From Methylomarinum vadi (GTDB lineage: Bacteria > Pseudomonadota > Gammaproteobacteria > Methylococcales > Methylomonadaceae), in the NCBI RefSeq assembly GCF_000733935.1, contig NZ_JPON01000001.1, positions 2,340,501 to 2,404,500 on the forward strand: a stretch of DNA of 64,000 nucleotides. The letters run 5' to 3'. How positions within the stretch are numbered: position 1 is the stretch's first letter; each line of letters begins with the position of its first letter. The translations under genes were made by a program, and so were the position numbers. The notes below the pieces were generated by a model. The model had not been told where the DNA came from and did not search any database. It saw only the letters and a list, made by a program, of their open reading frames with translations. Positions 27,843 to 36,642 of the stretch are shown here, piece by piece.

Positions 27843-28467
27843 GTCGGTCATCGAAACCTTGCTCGGCGGCCAGTTCATTTGCCCGACCGCATTCCCCGAC
27901 GCCTTCGACTATTTGTCGCAAGCGCCAAATGCGGACAAGGTGAACGCCTACCTCGAACCGCTGGAACGGGAATTGTGCAGCCTGGACGACGAATTGTTCT
28001 ATGCCGCCTACACCGTGGTCGACGACGGCAATCGCGGCGCCATCCGCGAGGCGTTCGCCGAAATCCGCTCGCAACTGCGCCCGGTCGTCGAATGGATGGA
28101 CATGGTCATGACCGCGCTGGGCCAGGACATGCCGATCCGGGCCCGCGACGAAATCCGTCTGCATCGATTGTTGCTGGCAATCGAACACGAACCGTCGCTG
28201 ACGGAACAGCTCAATAGGCTGACCCGGCTGAGCCTGTTCAAAACCAATAAAACCAATGTCTCCGAGCAATTGCTGTGGGTGTTGCAGAAACTGGAGCAAT
28301 GCGGTTACCTGGTCAAACCCAATGCGCAAGGCTCGCTGTACATCGCCACCGGCAAGATCAATTATCTGCACCGGGTCATCGCCTTTCTCAACGACGCCGA
28401 AGCGTTGGAGCTGGACCAGCATAACGCCAACCGCGATGACGGCGAGCAACAGGAACTGTTCCTATGA
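27835..28467 (+). CDS. jetB: Wadjet MukE-like subunit JetB
   Basis: The 210-residue protein starts at ATG 27835 with AGGAGG 7 bp upstream; an ATG at 27829 is too close to that site. It is helical and Leu-rich, with a winged-helix-like C-terminal part (EQLLWVLQKLEQCGYLVK, then YIATGKINYLHRVIAF). Size and position between an SMC and a kleisin gene fit MukE/MksE/JetB, which binds the kleisin dimer. It overlaps jetC by 8 bp and jetA by 4 bp. Identification leans on the operon. Confidence 0.75.
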   Translation: MFKSVIETLLGGQFICPTAFPDAFDYLSQAPNADKVNAYLEPLERELCSLDDELFYAAYTVVDDGNRGAIREAFAEIRSQLRPVVEWMDMVMTALGQDMPIRARDEIRLHRLLLAIEHEPSLTEQLNRLTRLSLFKTNKTNVSEQLLWVLQKLEQCGYLVKPNAQGSLYIATGKINYLHRVIAFLNDAEALELDQHNANRDDGEQQELFL

Positions 28468-29693
28468 GTTTCGATCAAGAGCAAATCGCCGGCCTGATCC
28501 GCAAACTGGCGAGCGCCGATCGACTGCTGGCCCAGACCTACATCGACGGCACGGTGTTCGTCGACGAGGACAACCGCAACGCGATCGACGGCCTGAAGAA
28601 ATCCGGCATCCTGCGTACCGCCGATTTCAGCGACGAATACCGTCTGACCGGCGATATCAAGCGACTGATCGACCGATTGTTGCTGCGCAACCAACGTTAT
28701 CAGCAGAATATCGACATGGCCAAGATGATCCTGAGCGTCGAGGAGGACATCGAAGACTACCGCCGCGCGCTGGAGCGCAACGAGCAGGAAGAAGCCCATT
28801 ATCATCTCGAGCAAATCGACGACACCCTGTACGAAGCGTTGGAATCGTTGGAGCACAGCCTGACGGTCATGTTCGCGGCGATCACCAGCCAATTCGGCTT
28901 CGTCGCCTCGCTGAACAGCAAGATCCGGCAAAACCAGCGGGCGCTGGCCTATGCCCAACGCCTGGTGCGGGAACTGAACCAGGTCAATCTGAACGATTGT
29001 TACGAATGGCTGAACTGGGCCGCGATTCCGACCGAGTTGAGTCGCAAGATCATCCGCTTCATCGACCAGTACAAGAGTATCGTCGAGCGGCTCGGCAGCA
29101 TCGTCGATCGCATGAAGACGCTGCTGTTCAAATTGCGCCTGCAGGAACAAACCGCCAACCGCGCCCGGGCGATGGCCCAGTTTCTGCGCCAGCACCCGGA
29201 ATGGGAGCCGCTCGAATGGAGCGAGGAGGCGGAAGTTCCCAAACTGTTAAGACGCGAGCCCGGCCTGAAACTGCAATCCGGTCTCAACACCGCCAACCCG
29301 GCGTTGCAGAGCGACTTCGCCGCGATCGTTCAGGAACTGAGACGCCAATCAAAACCCGTCGCCCCGTTGAGCCGGGACGGCGCGGCCACGCCTGTGGACA
29401 CGCAACAGCCGGAACCCATCGAATACGATCAAGACCTGTATGAAACCCACATCGAAACCTTGTTCGCACATACCCTGGAACGGCAAGGACGCAAAATGTC
29501 GGCCTTGCATTATTGGCGCGACCAGCGCTTGCAGGTCAAGGCGGCGCTCTGGCTGGACATGGTGTTCGCGCAATATTGTTGTCTGCCGCAGCGCATGCGC
29601 CGGGCCATTGCGCTGGAACTGCAAGGCGATTGCTTGGCCGGCTTCAACGGCAACCAGGTCATCGACGAAATCCTGCTGCAGCGGGTGGGATAA
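28464..29693 (+). CDS. jetA: Wadjet kleisin JetA (MukF/MksF type)
   Basis: The 409-residue protein has an N-terminal winged-helix-like region (RKLASADRLLAQTYIDGTVFV to SDEYRLTGDIKRLIDRLL), a helical middle with repeated Glu/Arg helices (residues 85-260), and a C-terminal folded part beginning QDLYETHIETLFAHTLE, matching the N-WHD/helical neck/C-WHD plan of MukF-like kleisins. Start ATGA overlaps the jetB stop and the jetD ATG follows the stop by one base. The kleisin would bridge the JetC heads. Confidence 0.75.
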   Translation: MSFDQEQIAGLIRKLASADRLLAQTYIDGTVFVDEDNRNAIDGLKKSGILRTADFSDEYRLTGDIKRLIDRLLLRNQRYQQNIDMAKMILSVEEDIEDYRRALERNEQEEAHYHLEQIDDTLYEALESLEHSLTVMFAAITSQFGFVASLNSKIRQNQRALAYAQRLVRELNQVNLNDCYEWLNWAAIPTELSRKIIRFIDQYKSIVERLGSIVDRMKTLLFKLRLQEQTANRARAMAQFLRQHPEWEPLEWSEEAEVPKLLRREPGLKLQSGLNTANPALQSDFAAIVQELRRQSKPVAPLSRDGAATPVDTQQPEPIEYDQDLYETHIETLFAHTLERQGRKMSALHYWRDQRLQVKAALWLDMVFAQYCCLPQRMRRAIALELQGDCLAGFNGNQVIDEILLQRVG

Positions 29694-29694
29694 G

Positions 29695-30594
29695 ATGAAC
29701 CGCCAGCTATTCAAATGGATCAGCGAACTGGTCACCGATAAACCGACCCAAACCACGGAGCGTCGCGTAAGTGCTCAGGGAAAGTCGGTGCTGGAACGCT
29801 ATCACTGCGGTCATGAGGCCAAGAACCGTTTGGTTTTCACGCCTCGGGACAAACTGACGCTACGACGGCGGGTCAAGGACGAACTGGGCCTGGACCCGTT
29901 CACGACCCCCGAATTGCCCGACGACCGTATCGCGATGGCGAAATATCATGGCAACGAAAAGCTCGCGGCCAAGCCGGCCAGCCATGATCATCTGTTGCTG
30001 AACGGCCCGGACGGCAAGCTGCGCCTGAATGGCCGGCTCGTCGATCTGCAATCGCAGCAAATACCGTCAGCCGGGCTGTTTTGCCTGAACAATGGAATAG
30101 AAACGGTCGAGCATGAGGTTATCGTGGTCGTCGAAAACCTGGCCATAATGTCGGTTGGCCCCGCCTTGCAACTGCCGCCTCGGGCGCAAAGCGCCTTGTG
30201 GGTCTATCGCGGCGATCATAAAACCGGCGCGAAAGCGGACATCTGCCGCCAATTCCTCACCCGTTTCGGCGCCGAAAAAACCGTCATCGTGTTCGGCGAC
30301 ATGGACCCGGAAGGCCTTGAAATCGCCTTGACGATGCCTCATGCCGATTACTGGATGGGCCCTGCCGAAAACGTCTGGCGCACCTGTCTGCGCAGCCGCC
30401 AAGCCAACCGCGACGGCTTCGACCTGCAAAGCCAGGCTGTAGTTTACCTGCAACATTTAGCGGACAACAACACCCTGACCGTTCCGATGAAAAACCTGTT
30501 GGAGTGTTTACGCCAAGAACGCAGTACTTACCGGCAAGAGCACATGGCCAGCCATCGCATCCCTTTAGACATTTTCTCTCTCGCGGGCGAATAA
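29695..30594 (+). CDS. jetD: Wadjet nuclease subunit JetD (TOPRIM, DUF2220/MksG type)
   Basis: The 299-residue protein carries a TOPRIM metal site: Glu147 in VIVVVENLAIM and the acidic pair Asp202/Asp204 in FGDMDPEG (201-208). The N-terminal half (RRVSAQGKSVLERY, then RDKLTLRRRVKDELGL) resembles a winged-helix, topoisomerase VI-like DNA-binding domain. JetD cleaves plasmid DNA once loop extrusion stalls. It is shorter than most JetD proteins I know (about 380-400 residues), so the N-terminal domain may be reduced or the type different. It is the last gene of the operon. Confidence 0.82.
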   Translation: MNRQLFKWISELVTDKPTQTTERRVSAQGKSVLERYHCGHEAKNRLVFTPRDKLTLRRRVKDELGLDPFTTPELPDDRIAMAKYHGNEKLAAKPASHDHLLLNGPDGKLRLNGRLVDLQSQQIPSAGLFCLNNGIETVEHEVIVVVENLAIMSVGPALQLPPRAQSALWVYRGDHKTGAKADICRQFLTRFGAEKTVIVFGDMDPEGLEIALTMPHADYWMGPAENVWRTCLRSRQANRDGFDLQSQAVVYLQHLADNNTLTVPMKNLLECLRQERSTYRQEHMASHRIPLDIFSLAGE

Positions 30595-30739
30595 CGCCGC
30601 ATCAGCGACCGCGTTAAATAACATAGTTTTATTAAGAAGTGAGGGACCTCTGCCCCGCATGGCCAGCTGTGGCTAGAGAATCGAGTCAGGCGTATTATTT
30701 GCTTAAATTAATCTTCCTATTGAATTTTGGCGATGTCAC

Positions 30740-31681
30740 ATGGCCCCTTTTACTATCGCTAGCGACGACTTACCCATACGCTACCTTTCCGATCAAGGCT
30801 GTTGGCAGCAATCTCTTCCGCTTGAAATTGGTCGCGGTCAGTCGAAAATCTATCGCCTGGACGAGGAAATGGCCTATATTGAAACCGATTACAGTCCGGT
30901 TAAGAATCTTGCCGTCTTGAATCGTACCGATGCCGATGAACCGCGCATGGTCGTTACCTTCGGCTTGCAAGGTTGTTCCAGCTTTTTCAACGATGGCGGA
31001 GGCGAATTGCTCTTTGCATCCGGTTACACGACGATTACGACGTTTTCCGCCACTAGCGGGAAGCGGCAGTATCAGGCCGAGCAGTGTTCGCGGCAGCTGC
31101 GACTCTCGTTGTCGAAAACCTTCCTGGAACAACAGTTCGGCGACCACCTTATCGACCGGCTGTTTCGCCGGACCGGTATGCGCTTGGTCAGTCGCCACCC
31201 CATGTCCAACTTCGCCGTCATGGCCGCGCGCCAATTAAGCCATTGCCGGCTACAGGCCGAATTGAAACCCGCCTTCATGCGCGGCATCGCTATCGCCACG
31301 GTCGCGGACGAACTCGACCGCTTGCTGCGGGAAAGCGAGCCGGCCGTAAAGAAGTATTTGCGCGGGGACCGGGACAAGGCCGAACAGGCACGGGACATCT
31401 TGGCGCAGGAATTCCGCGATCCGCCTACAGTCGCCCAACTGGCGCGACGGGTCGGAACCAATCAGCTGAAACTGAAGCAATTGTTTCATCATTACTTCAA
31501 TAATACCCCTTACGGCGTATTGCACGAGATTAGAATGAAAAACGCCTGGCGATTGCTGGCAAGCGGGCGCTATCCTGTCGACAGCGTCGCCAACCGAGTC
31601 GGCTACCGTCATGCCAGCAATTTTAGCGCGGCATTCACGAAATATTTCGGCCTGTCGCCGAGCCGTGTCGGCAAACGATAG
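30740..31681 (+). CDS. AraC/XylS-family transcriptional regulator
   Basis: The 313-residue protein ends in a typical double helix-turn-helix domain (about 215-313): FRDPPTVAQLARRVGTNQLKLKQ and SVANRVGYRHASNFSAAF with KYFGLSPSRVG. The N-terminal half resembles PchR-like siderophore or metal regulators (LEIGRGQSKIYRL, VVTFGLQGCSSFF). It stands 60 bp ahead of the CoA-disulfide reductase gene in the same direction and probably controls that gene and the P-type ATPase. The ribosome site at the ATG is weak. The inducer is unknown. Confidence 0.85.
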   Translation: MAPFTIASDDLPIRYLSDQGCWQQSLPLEIGRGQSKIYRLDEEMAYIETDYSPVKNLAVLNRTDADEPRMVVTFGLQGCSSFFNDGGGELLFASGYTTITTFSATSGKRQYQAEQCSRQLRLSLSKTFLEQQFGDHLIDRLFRRTGMRLVSRHPMSNFAVMAARQLSHCRLQAELKPAFMRGIAIATVADELDRLLRESEPAVKKYLRGDRDKAEQARDILAQEFRDPPTVAQLARRVGTNQLKLKQLFHHYFNNTPYGVLHEIRMKNAWRLLASGRYPVDSVANRVGYRHASNFSAAFTKYFGLSPSRVGKR

Positions 31682-31740
31682 CGCGCCATTTCATCGGCGG
31701 GCCTCGGTGGAATACTAACAATAAAAACGGGAGGACGGTC

Positions 31741-33489
31741 ATGACAAACAAACGCATTCTGATCGTCGGCGGTGTCGCCGGCGGGGCCAGTTGTGCGGCG
31801 CGACTGCGGCGCCTGTGCGAACATTGCGAAATCGTCATCTATGAAATGGGCTCTTATGTCTCCTTCGCCAACTGCGGACTGCCCTATTTCATCGGCGATG
31901 TCATCGTCGAGGAAGACAAGCTGCTGGTAGCGACGCCGGAGCTTTTCCGCAAGCGCTTCAATATTCAGGTCTGCACCGATTCCGAAGTGACTGAGATCGA
32001 CCGGAAGGCCAAATCCATCGTCGTCAAGGATTTGAGCAACGGCGCCAGCCGGGTCGAGAACTACGACGCCTTGGTGCTGGCCACCGGCGCCGCCGCGCTG
32101 TGGCCGGACATTGAAGGCGCCGACCTGCCCGGCGTCTATGCGCTGCGCACGATTCCCGACAGCCGCAAGATCCGCGCAGAATTGGACAACATGCGCCATG
32201 CCGTGGTGATGGGCGGCGGCTATCTCGGACTGGAGTTGGCGGAAAACCTGAAGAAGCGCGGCTTGGATGTGACCGTGCTGCAATCTTCCGGCCAGCTGAT
32301 GCCAACCTTGGACAAGGAAATGGCCCGCTATGTCGAACAGCATATCGGCCGGCACGGTATCGAGTGCCGCCTGAACTGCAGCGCGCAGGCAATTTTACAA
32401 AATCCCGATCAATCCTTGACGGTGCGCCTACAGGACGGCTGGACGCTGGCGACCGATGCGGTGATGATCTCGGTCGGAGTCAAACCGCGCGCCGAGCTGG
32501 CCCGCCAGGCCGGCCTGGAAATCGGCGAATTGGGCGGCATCCGCGTCGATGACACGATGCGCAGCAGCGATCCCGCCATCTGGGCGGTCGGCGACGCGGT
32601 CGAAGTGCGCAACGTCATCACCGGCGAATGGCAATTGTTCCCGCTGGCCGGCCCGGCCAACCGCCAAGGGCGTCTGGCGGCGGCCCATATCGCCGGACGC
32701 GAACAGGCCGGCGCGGCCGCCGAAACGACCTACCGCGGCGTGCAGGGCACTTCGGTTTGCGGTTTGTTCGGCCTGACCGTCGCCGCCACCGGCGTCAATG
32801 AAAAACAATTGCGAGCGGCCGGTATGAACGACTATGAAAAAGTCTACCTGCATCCCGGCAATCATGTCGGTTACTATCCCGGCGCCAAACCGATCCGCAT
32901 CAAACTGCTTTACGACAGCCGTGACGGGACGATTCTAGGCGCCCAGGCCTTGGGCGAGTCGGGCGTGGCCCGACGCATCGATGTGATCGCGGCCTTTATT
33001 CAGATGGGGGGAACGGTTTATGATCTGGAGGAAGCCGAACTGTGTTATGCGCCGCAATTCGGCGCGACCAAGGACCCGGTCAATCTGGCCGGCATGATCG
33101 CGGCCAACCACTTACGCGGCAACCATCCGTTGGCGCGCTGGGAGGAGCTATTCGACAGCCATATACAGGTGGTCGACGACAATGCCGACCAGGACGAAGC
33201 CGAGCGCCTGTTGACGCTGATTCTGGACGACCCCTACAGCCGGGCGCAGCTAGTCGACGTGCGCACCGCAGCGGAATTCGAGCGCAAGCATATTCCGGGG
33301 GCGCTGAATATTCCGCTGGATTCGTTGCGCGAACGCCTTGATGAACTGTCGCGGGAGCGGGAGGTTTGGGTGGTCTGCGGCGTCGGCTTGCGCGCCTACA
33401 ACGCGACGCGTATCCTGCAGCAGCACGGTTTTCAGGTGAAAAACTTGTCCGGCGGCATGCAAACCTATGACGTCTTCGAGGAGCAATGA
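31741..33489 (+). CDS. CoA-disulfide reductase fused to a rhodanese domain
   Basis: This 582-residue flavoprotein has an FAD motif ILIVGGVAGGASCAARLRR, the redox Cys45 in VSFANCGLPYF (single-cysteine CoADR type), an NAD motif VMGGGYLGLELAENL and a dimerisation domain with VGYYPGAKPIRIKLLYD. From about residue 485 a rhodanese domain follows, with Cys546 in VVCGVGLRAYNA at the active position. CoADR-rhodanese proteins reduce CoA disulfide or persulfide and handle sulfane sulfur. GGGAGGA precedes the ATG. It is co-directional and 1 bp from the next ATPase gene, linking thiol redox to metal export. Confidence 0.9.
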   Translation: MTNKRILIVGGVAGGASCAARLRRLCEHCEIVIYEMGSYVSFANCGLPYFIGDVIVEEDKLLVATPELFRKRFNIQVCTDSEVTEIDRKAKSIVVKDLSNGASRVENYDALVLATGAAALWPDIEGADLPGVYALRTIPDSRKIRAELDNMRHAVVMGGGYLGLELAENLKKRGLDVTVLQSSGQLMPTLDKEMARYVEQHIGRHGIECRLNCSAQAILQNPDQSLTVRLQDGWTLATDAVMISVGVKPRAELARQAGLEIGELGGIRVDDTMRSSDPAIWAVGDAVEVRNVITGEWQLFPLAGPANRQGRLAAAHIAGREQAGAAAETTYRGVQGTSVCGLFGLTVAATGVNEKQLRAAGMNDYEKVYLHPGNHVGYYPGAKPIRIKLLYDSRDGTILGAQALGESGVARRIDVIAAFIQMGGTVYDLEEAELCYAPQFGATKDPVNLAGMIAANHLRGNHPLARWEELFDSHIQVVDDNADQDEAERLLTLILDDPYSRAQLVDVRTAAEFERKHIPGALNIPLDSLRERLDELSREREVWVVCGVGLRAYNATRILQQHGFQVKNLSGGMQTYDVFEEQ

Positions 33490-33490
33490 C

Positions 33491-35944
33491 ATGAACCCAG
33501 TCGATTACAGGAATTTCTCGATCGCCCACCGTCTTACTCGCCGCCTGCGCATCGTCGCGCCGGCCTTGCGCCGGGACCCGGAACGGATTCATGTGCTGGC
33601 CATCCTGCTCAACAAGCGCGAAGGCATTACCAAGGTCAAGGTCGTCCCCGACATCGCCTCCGTCACGATTCATTTCGACCCGAAGCTTTTACCGGCCGAC
33701 AATCTATTGCGCCTGCTCGATTCGGTCATCGACAATCTCGGCCGCAAACCCCGCGCCGGCATCCGGGCCATACGGCGTAAAAACCGTCATCCCCGAAAGT
33801 CGCAACAGAACGTCCTGTTGGGCATAGGCGGCATGAGTTGCTCCTCTTGCTCGCTGTATCTGGAGATGTTGCTGCAGCGCCATCCCGATGTCGTCAAAGC
33901 CAACGTCAATTACCTAGCGGAAACCGCCCACATACAAAGTTATTTGTCCAGGGAAGAATTATGCGACCTGATCGCCGCCAACGGCTACCAGGCCTATGCG
34001 ATCGATTCGCTGAGCGAGCGAAAGCTGGCACTGCAGCTGGAGCAACGGCATCTACGCCAGGCCCGCGACCAGCTCAAGGCCCTGGCCGTGTTCAGCGTTC
34101 CGGTCGCGTTGCTCGGCCTATTGAATCTCCGCTCGCGGCCCTTGTTGCTGGTACAGGCCTTGCTGACGGCGCCGGTCGTGTTCGTCGGTGGGCGCGATAT
34201 TTTCAACAAAGCCTGGAACCACGCCAAACAAGGTTCGGCCAACATGGACAGCTTGATCGCGTTGGGCGTGGCCGCGACATACGTTTACAGCCTGCCGGCT
34301 TTATTGCGACCGCAGCGCCATGTCTATTTCGGCGCGGCCACCGCGATCATCGATTTCGTCAAGCTAGGCCGTTACCTGGAAGAAGTCGCCAAAAACAAGA
34401 TGGTGCGCGACATCCGTCGCTTGGTCGATCTGCAACCGCAGCAGTCGACACTGTTACGCAACGGAAATGAAGAAATGGTCAGTGCCGACCGGATCGCCGT
34501 CGGCGACATCGTGCTGATTCGTTCGGGCGAAAGAATTCCGGTCGACGGCATCGTCGTCAAAGGCTTGTCCGGCGTCGACGAAACATCGGTGACGGGAAGT
34601 TCCGTACCCAGTATCAAGGAATCGGGACATCGAGTCTTCGACGGCAGCCTGAATCTCAGCGGCGCGTTACAGGTCCGAGCGACGGCCATCGGCAAGGACA
34701 CGCTGTTGTCGGGTCTGATCCACATGGTCGACCAGGCCCAGGCTTCCAAGCTGACGATGCAGACGACGGCCGACCGCTTCGCCGCGCTGTTCGTGCCGGG
34801 CATCGTCGGCTTGTCGTTCGCCACCTTCAGCGGCTGGTTGCTGAAAGGGGCCAGCACTGGCCACGCCTTGGCCAACGCCATCGCGGTATTGTTGATTTCC
34901 TGTCCCTGCGCGCTGGGACTGGCCGGGCCGGCAGCGACCATGGTCGGCAGCGGCCGCGCGGCGCGTCGCGGTATCTATATTCGCAACGGCGAGGCCTTGG
35001 AAACCGCCGCCGCGATCGATCTGGTGATCTTCGATAAAACCGGCACCTTGACGCAAGGGGACGCCTCGATCACCGATTTGTTCAATGTTTCCGACTTCAA
35101 CGACGATCGTTTAGTGCAACTGGCCGCATCGGCCGAGTTCAATTCGGCCCACTATATCGGCCGCGCCGTCGTCCGCCGGGCCAAGCAAGCGCATATCGAA
35201 TTATTGGAATCGTCGCGTTTCCACAGCATGCCGGACCAGGGGATTAGGGCCGAAGTCGCCGGCCATCAAATCCTGTTGGGCAACCGCAGTTGGATGCAGA
35301 AACACCAGGTCGCGATCGATACCTTGAGGGCCACGGCGGAAAAATTGGGACAACAGGGTAAAACGGTGACCTATCTAGCGGTCGATCGACAAGCCGCCGC
35401 CTTGTTCGGGTTGACCGACCCGCTCAGGACTGACGCCGAACGGGTCGTGCAAATGCTGCAAGACCAGGGCATCGAAACGCTGATGGTCACCGGCGACAGC
35501 GAGGCGGTGGCCAAGACGATCGCCGGTCAAGTCGGCATTGCAACCTGGCATGCGGAAGCCGACCCGGCAAAAAAACTGTATTTAATTCGCGAACTGCAGC
35601 GGCAAGGACGCCGTGTCGCGATGGTCGGCGACGGCATCAACGATGCCCCGGCCTTGGCCGCCGCCGATCTCAGCCTGGCCATCGGCCACGGCGCCGATAT
35701 CGCCATCGCCTCGTCCGACCTGATACTGCACAATGCCGAGATCGGCCGAGTCGAGGATGCGATCGCGCTGAGCCGGGAAACGCTGGGCAATATCCGGCAA
35801 AACCTGTTCTGGGCTTTCACCTACAACGCGGTGGCAATCCCGTTCGCGGTCGCCGGCAAATTGACGCCCACCATCGCCTCGGCGGCGATGGCGCTCAGTT
35901 CGGTGTCGATCGTGGCGAATTCGTTACGGTTAAATAAAAAATGA
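33491..35944 (+). CDS. P1B-type heavy-metal (probably copper) ATPase
   Basis: The 817-residue protein starts at ATG 33491, 1 bp past the previous stop. Residues 1-85 form an HMA-like domain without CxxC; a second HMA domain has GIGGMSCSSCSL (about 114-125). The transmembrane CPx motif is SCPCALGLAGPAA, phosphorylation site FDKTGTLTQG, hinge MVGDGINDAPALAAADLSLAIG. These features fit P1B-1 copper-type pumps (Cys-Pro-Cys with GMSCSSC). The C-terminus after the last helices is short. Regulation is probably by the upstream AraC protein, as no MerR-type gene is present. Confidence 0.9.
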   Translation: MNPVDYRNFSIAHRLTRRLRIVAPALRRDPERIHVLAILLNKREGITKVKVVPDIASVTIHFDPKLLPADNLLRLLDSVIDNLGRKPRAGIRAIRRKNRHPRKSQQNVLLGIGGMSCSSCSLYLEMLLQRHPDVVKANVNYLAETAHIQSYLSREELCDLIAANGYQAYAIDSLSERKLALQLEQRHLRQARDQLKALAVFSVPVALLGLLNLRSRPLLLVQALLTAPVVFVGGRDIFNKAWNHAKQGSANMDSLIALGVAATYVYSLPALLRPQRHVYFGAATAIIDFVKLGRYLEEVAKNKMVRDIRRLVDLQPQQSTLLRNGNEEMVSADRIAVGDIVLIRSGERIPVDGIVVKGLSGVDETSVTGSSVPSIKESGHRVFDGSLNLSGALQVRATAIGKDTLLSGLIHMVDQAQASKLTMQTTADRFAALFVPGIVGLSFATFSGWLLKGASTGHALANAIAVLLISCPCALGLAGPAATMVGSGRAARRGIYIRNGEALETAAAIDLVIFDKTGTLTQGDASITDLFNVSDFNDDRLVQLAASAEFNSAHYIGRAVVRRAKQAHIELLESSRFHSMPDQGIRAEVAGHQILLGNRSWMQKHQVAIDTLRATAEKLGQQGKTVTYLAVDRQAAALFGLTDPLRTDAERVVQMLQDQGIETLMVTGDSEAVAKTIAGQVGIATWHAEADPAKKLYLIRELQRQGRRVAMVGDGINDAPALAAADLSLAIGHGADIAIASSDLILHNAEIGRVEDAIALSRETLGNIRQNLFWAFTYNAVAIPFAVAGKLTPTIASAAMALSSVSIVANSLRLNKK

Positions 35945-36138
35945 GCCATTTAAAGTCATTGCCGTCAATTTGCTCCGTTCTCGCTAAAAACAAATTGTTC
36001 TGACAATTTACGGCAGTTTGAGTCAATTATTGTTTGGCGACATATTGCGGATAAAGAGCAACAATCAACTCAGTTCTCTCCGTGACAATGGTTTTTGCCG
36101 GCCAATCGAAATAATGGCTGTCATAAATACCAGGCGGC

Positions 36139-36417
36139 TTATATCCGTTTATTGAGCCGCTTTAAAGCGAAAAAACCGAATACTCCCAAGCTGACAAGTG
36201 CGAATGGAGTCGGTTCCGGTACTGCGTAACCCTGCATTGCTTCTGGCCCGCCGCAGATTTCGGCTATTCTATCCGCGCTTGCATTCAAACAAGCTTGGGC
36301 ATTAGGAGCCGATAGTATAGCGCCGGGCGATGCCGCTACGAGCACTCCCACCGCAACCAACTTTTTCCAGTCGATCTTTTGCAGGCTCTGGTCTAACTGT
36401 GTCTTTTTTATACGCAT
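36139..36417 (-). CDS. Short PEP-CTERM anchor protein
   Basis: The 92-residue product starts at ATG 36417 with AGGA upstream. An N-terminal signal-like stretch (LVAVGVLVAASPGAILSAP) is followed by a short middle with two Cys (LNASADRIAEICGG) and a PEP-CTERM tail: VPEP at 66-69, hydrophobic helix (FALVSLGVFGFFALKR) and basic end. Such proteins are processed by exosortase and associated with extracellular polysaccharide. Its presence implies an exosortase elsewhere in the genome. The mature part is unusually small. Confidence 0.85.
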   Translation of the reverse strand: MRIKKTQLDQSLQKIDWKKLVAVGVLVAASPGAILSAPNAQACLNASADRIAEICGGPEAMQGYAVPEPTPFALVSLGVFGFFALKRLNKRI

Positions 36418-36642
36418 CGAAGTAGTTCCTGTTTTGGTTAATCTCAATCGACATCGCACAAAACATGCCACTGAAACGAGCGGGGCGTTTGCTTCGCCTG
36501 GCCGAAAAGCAGATTGAACCATGACGCGTCGAGCAAGGGGTCGGGGCCATCCAACTCGAGGAACTGTTCGGTTTATATCAATTGCAGCAGAAATGTCTTA
36601 TAGTTTCAGGGCTGTCCCCTTTAACGAAGAAAAGGAGTTACG

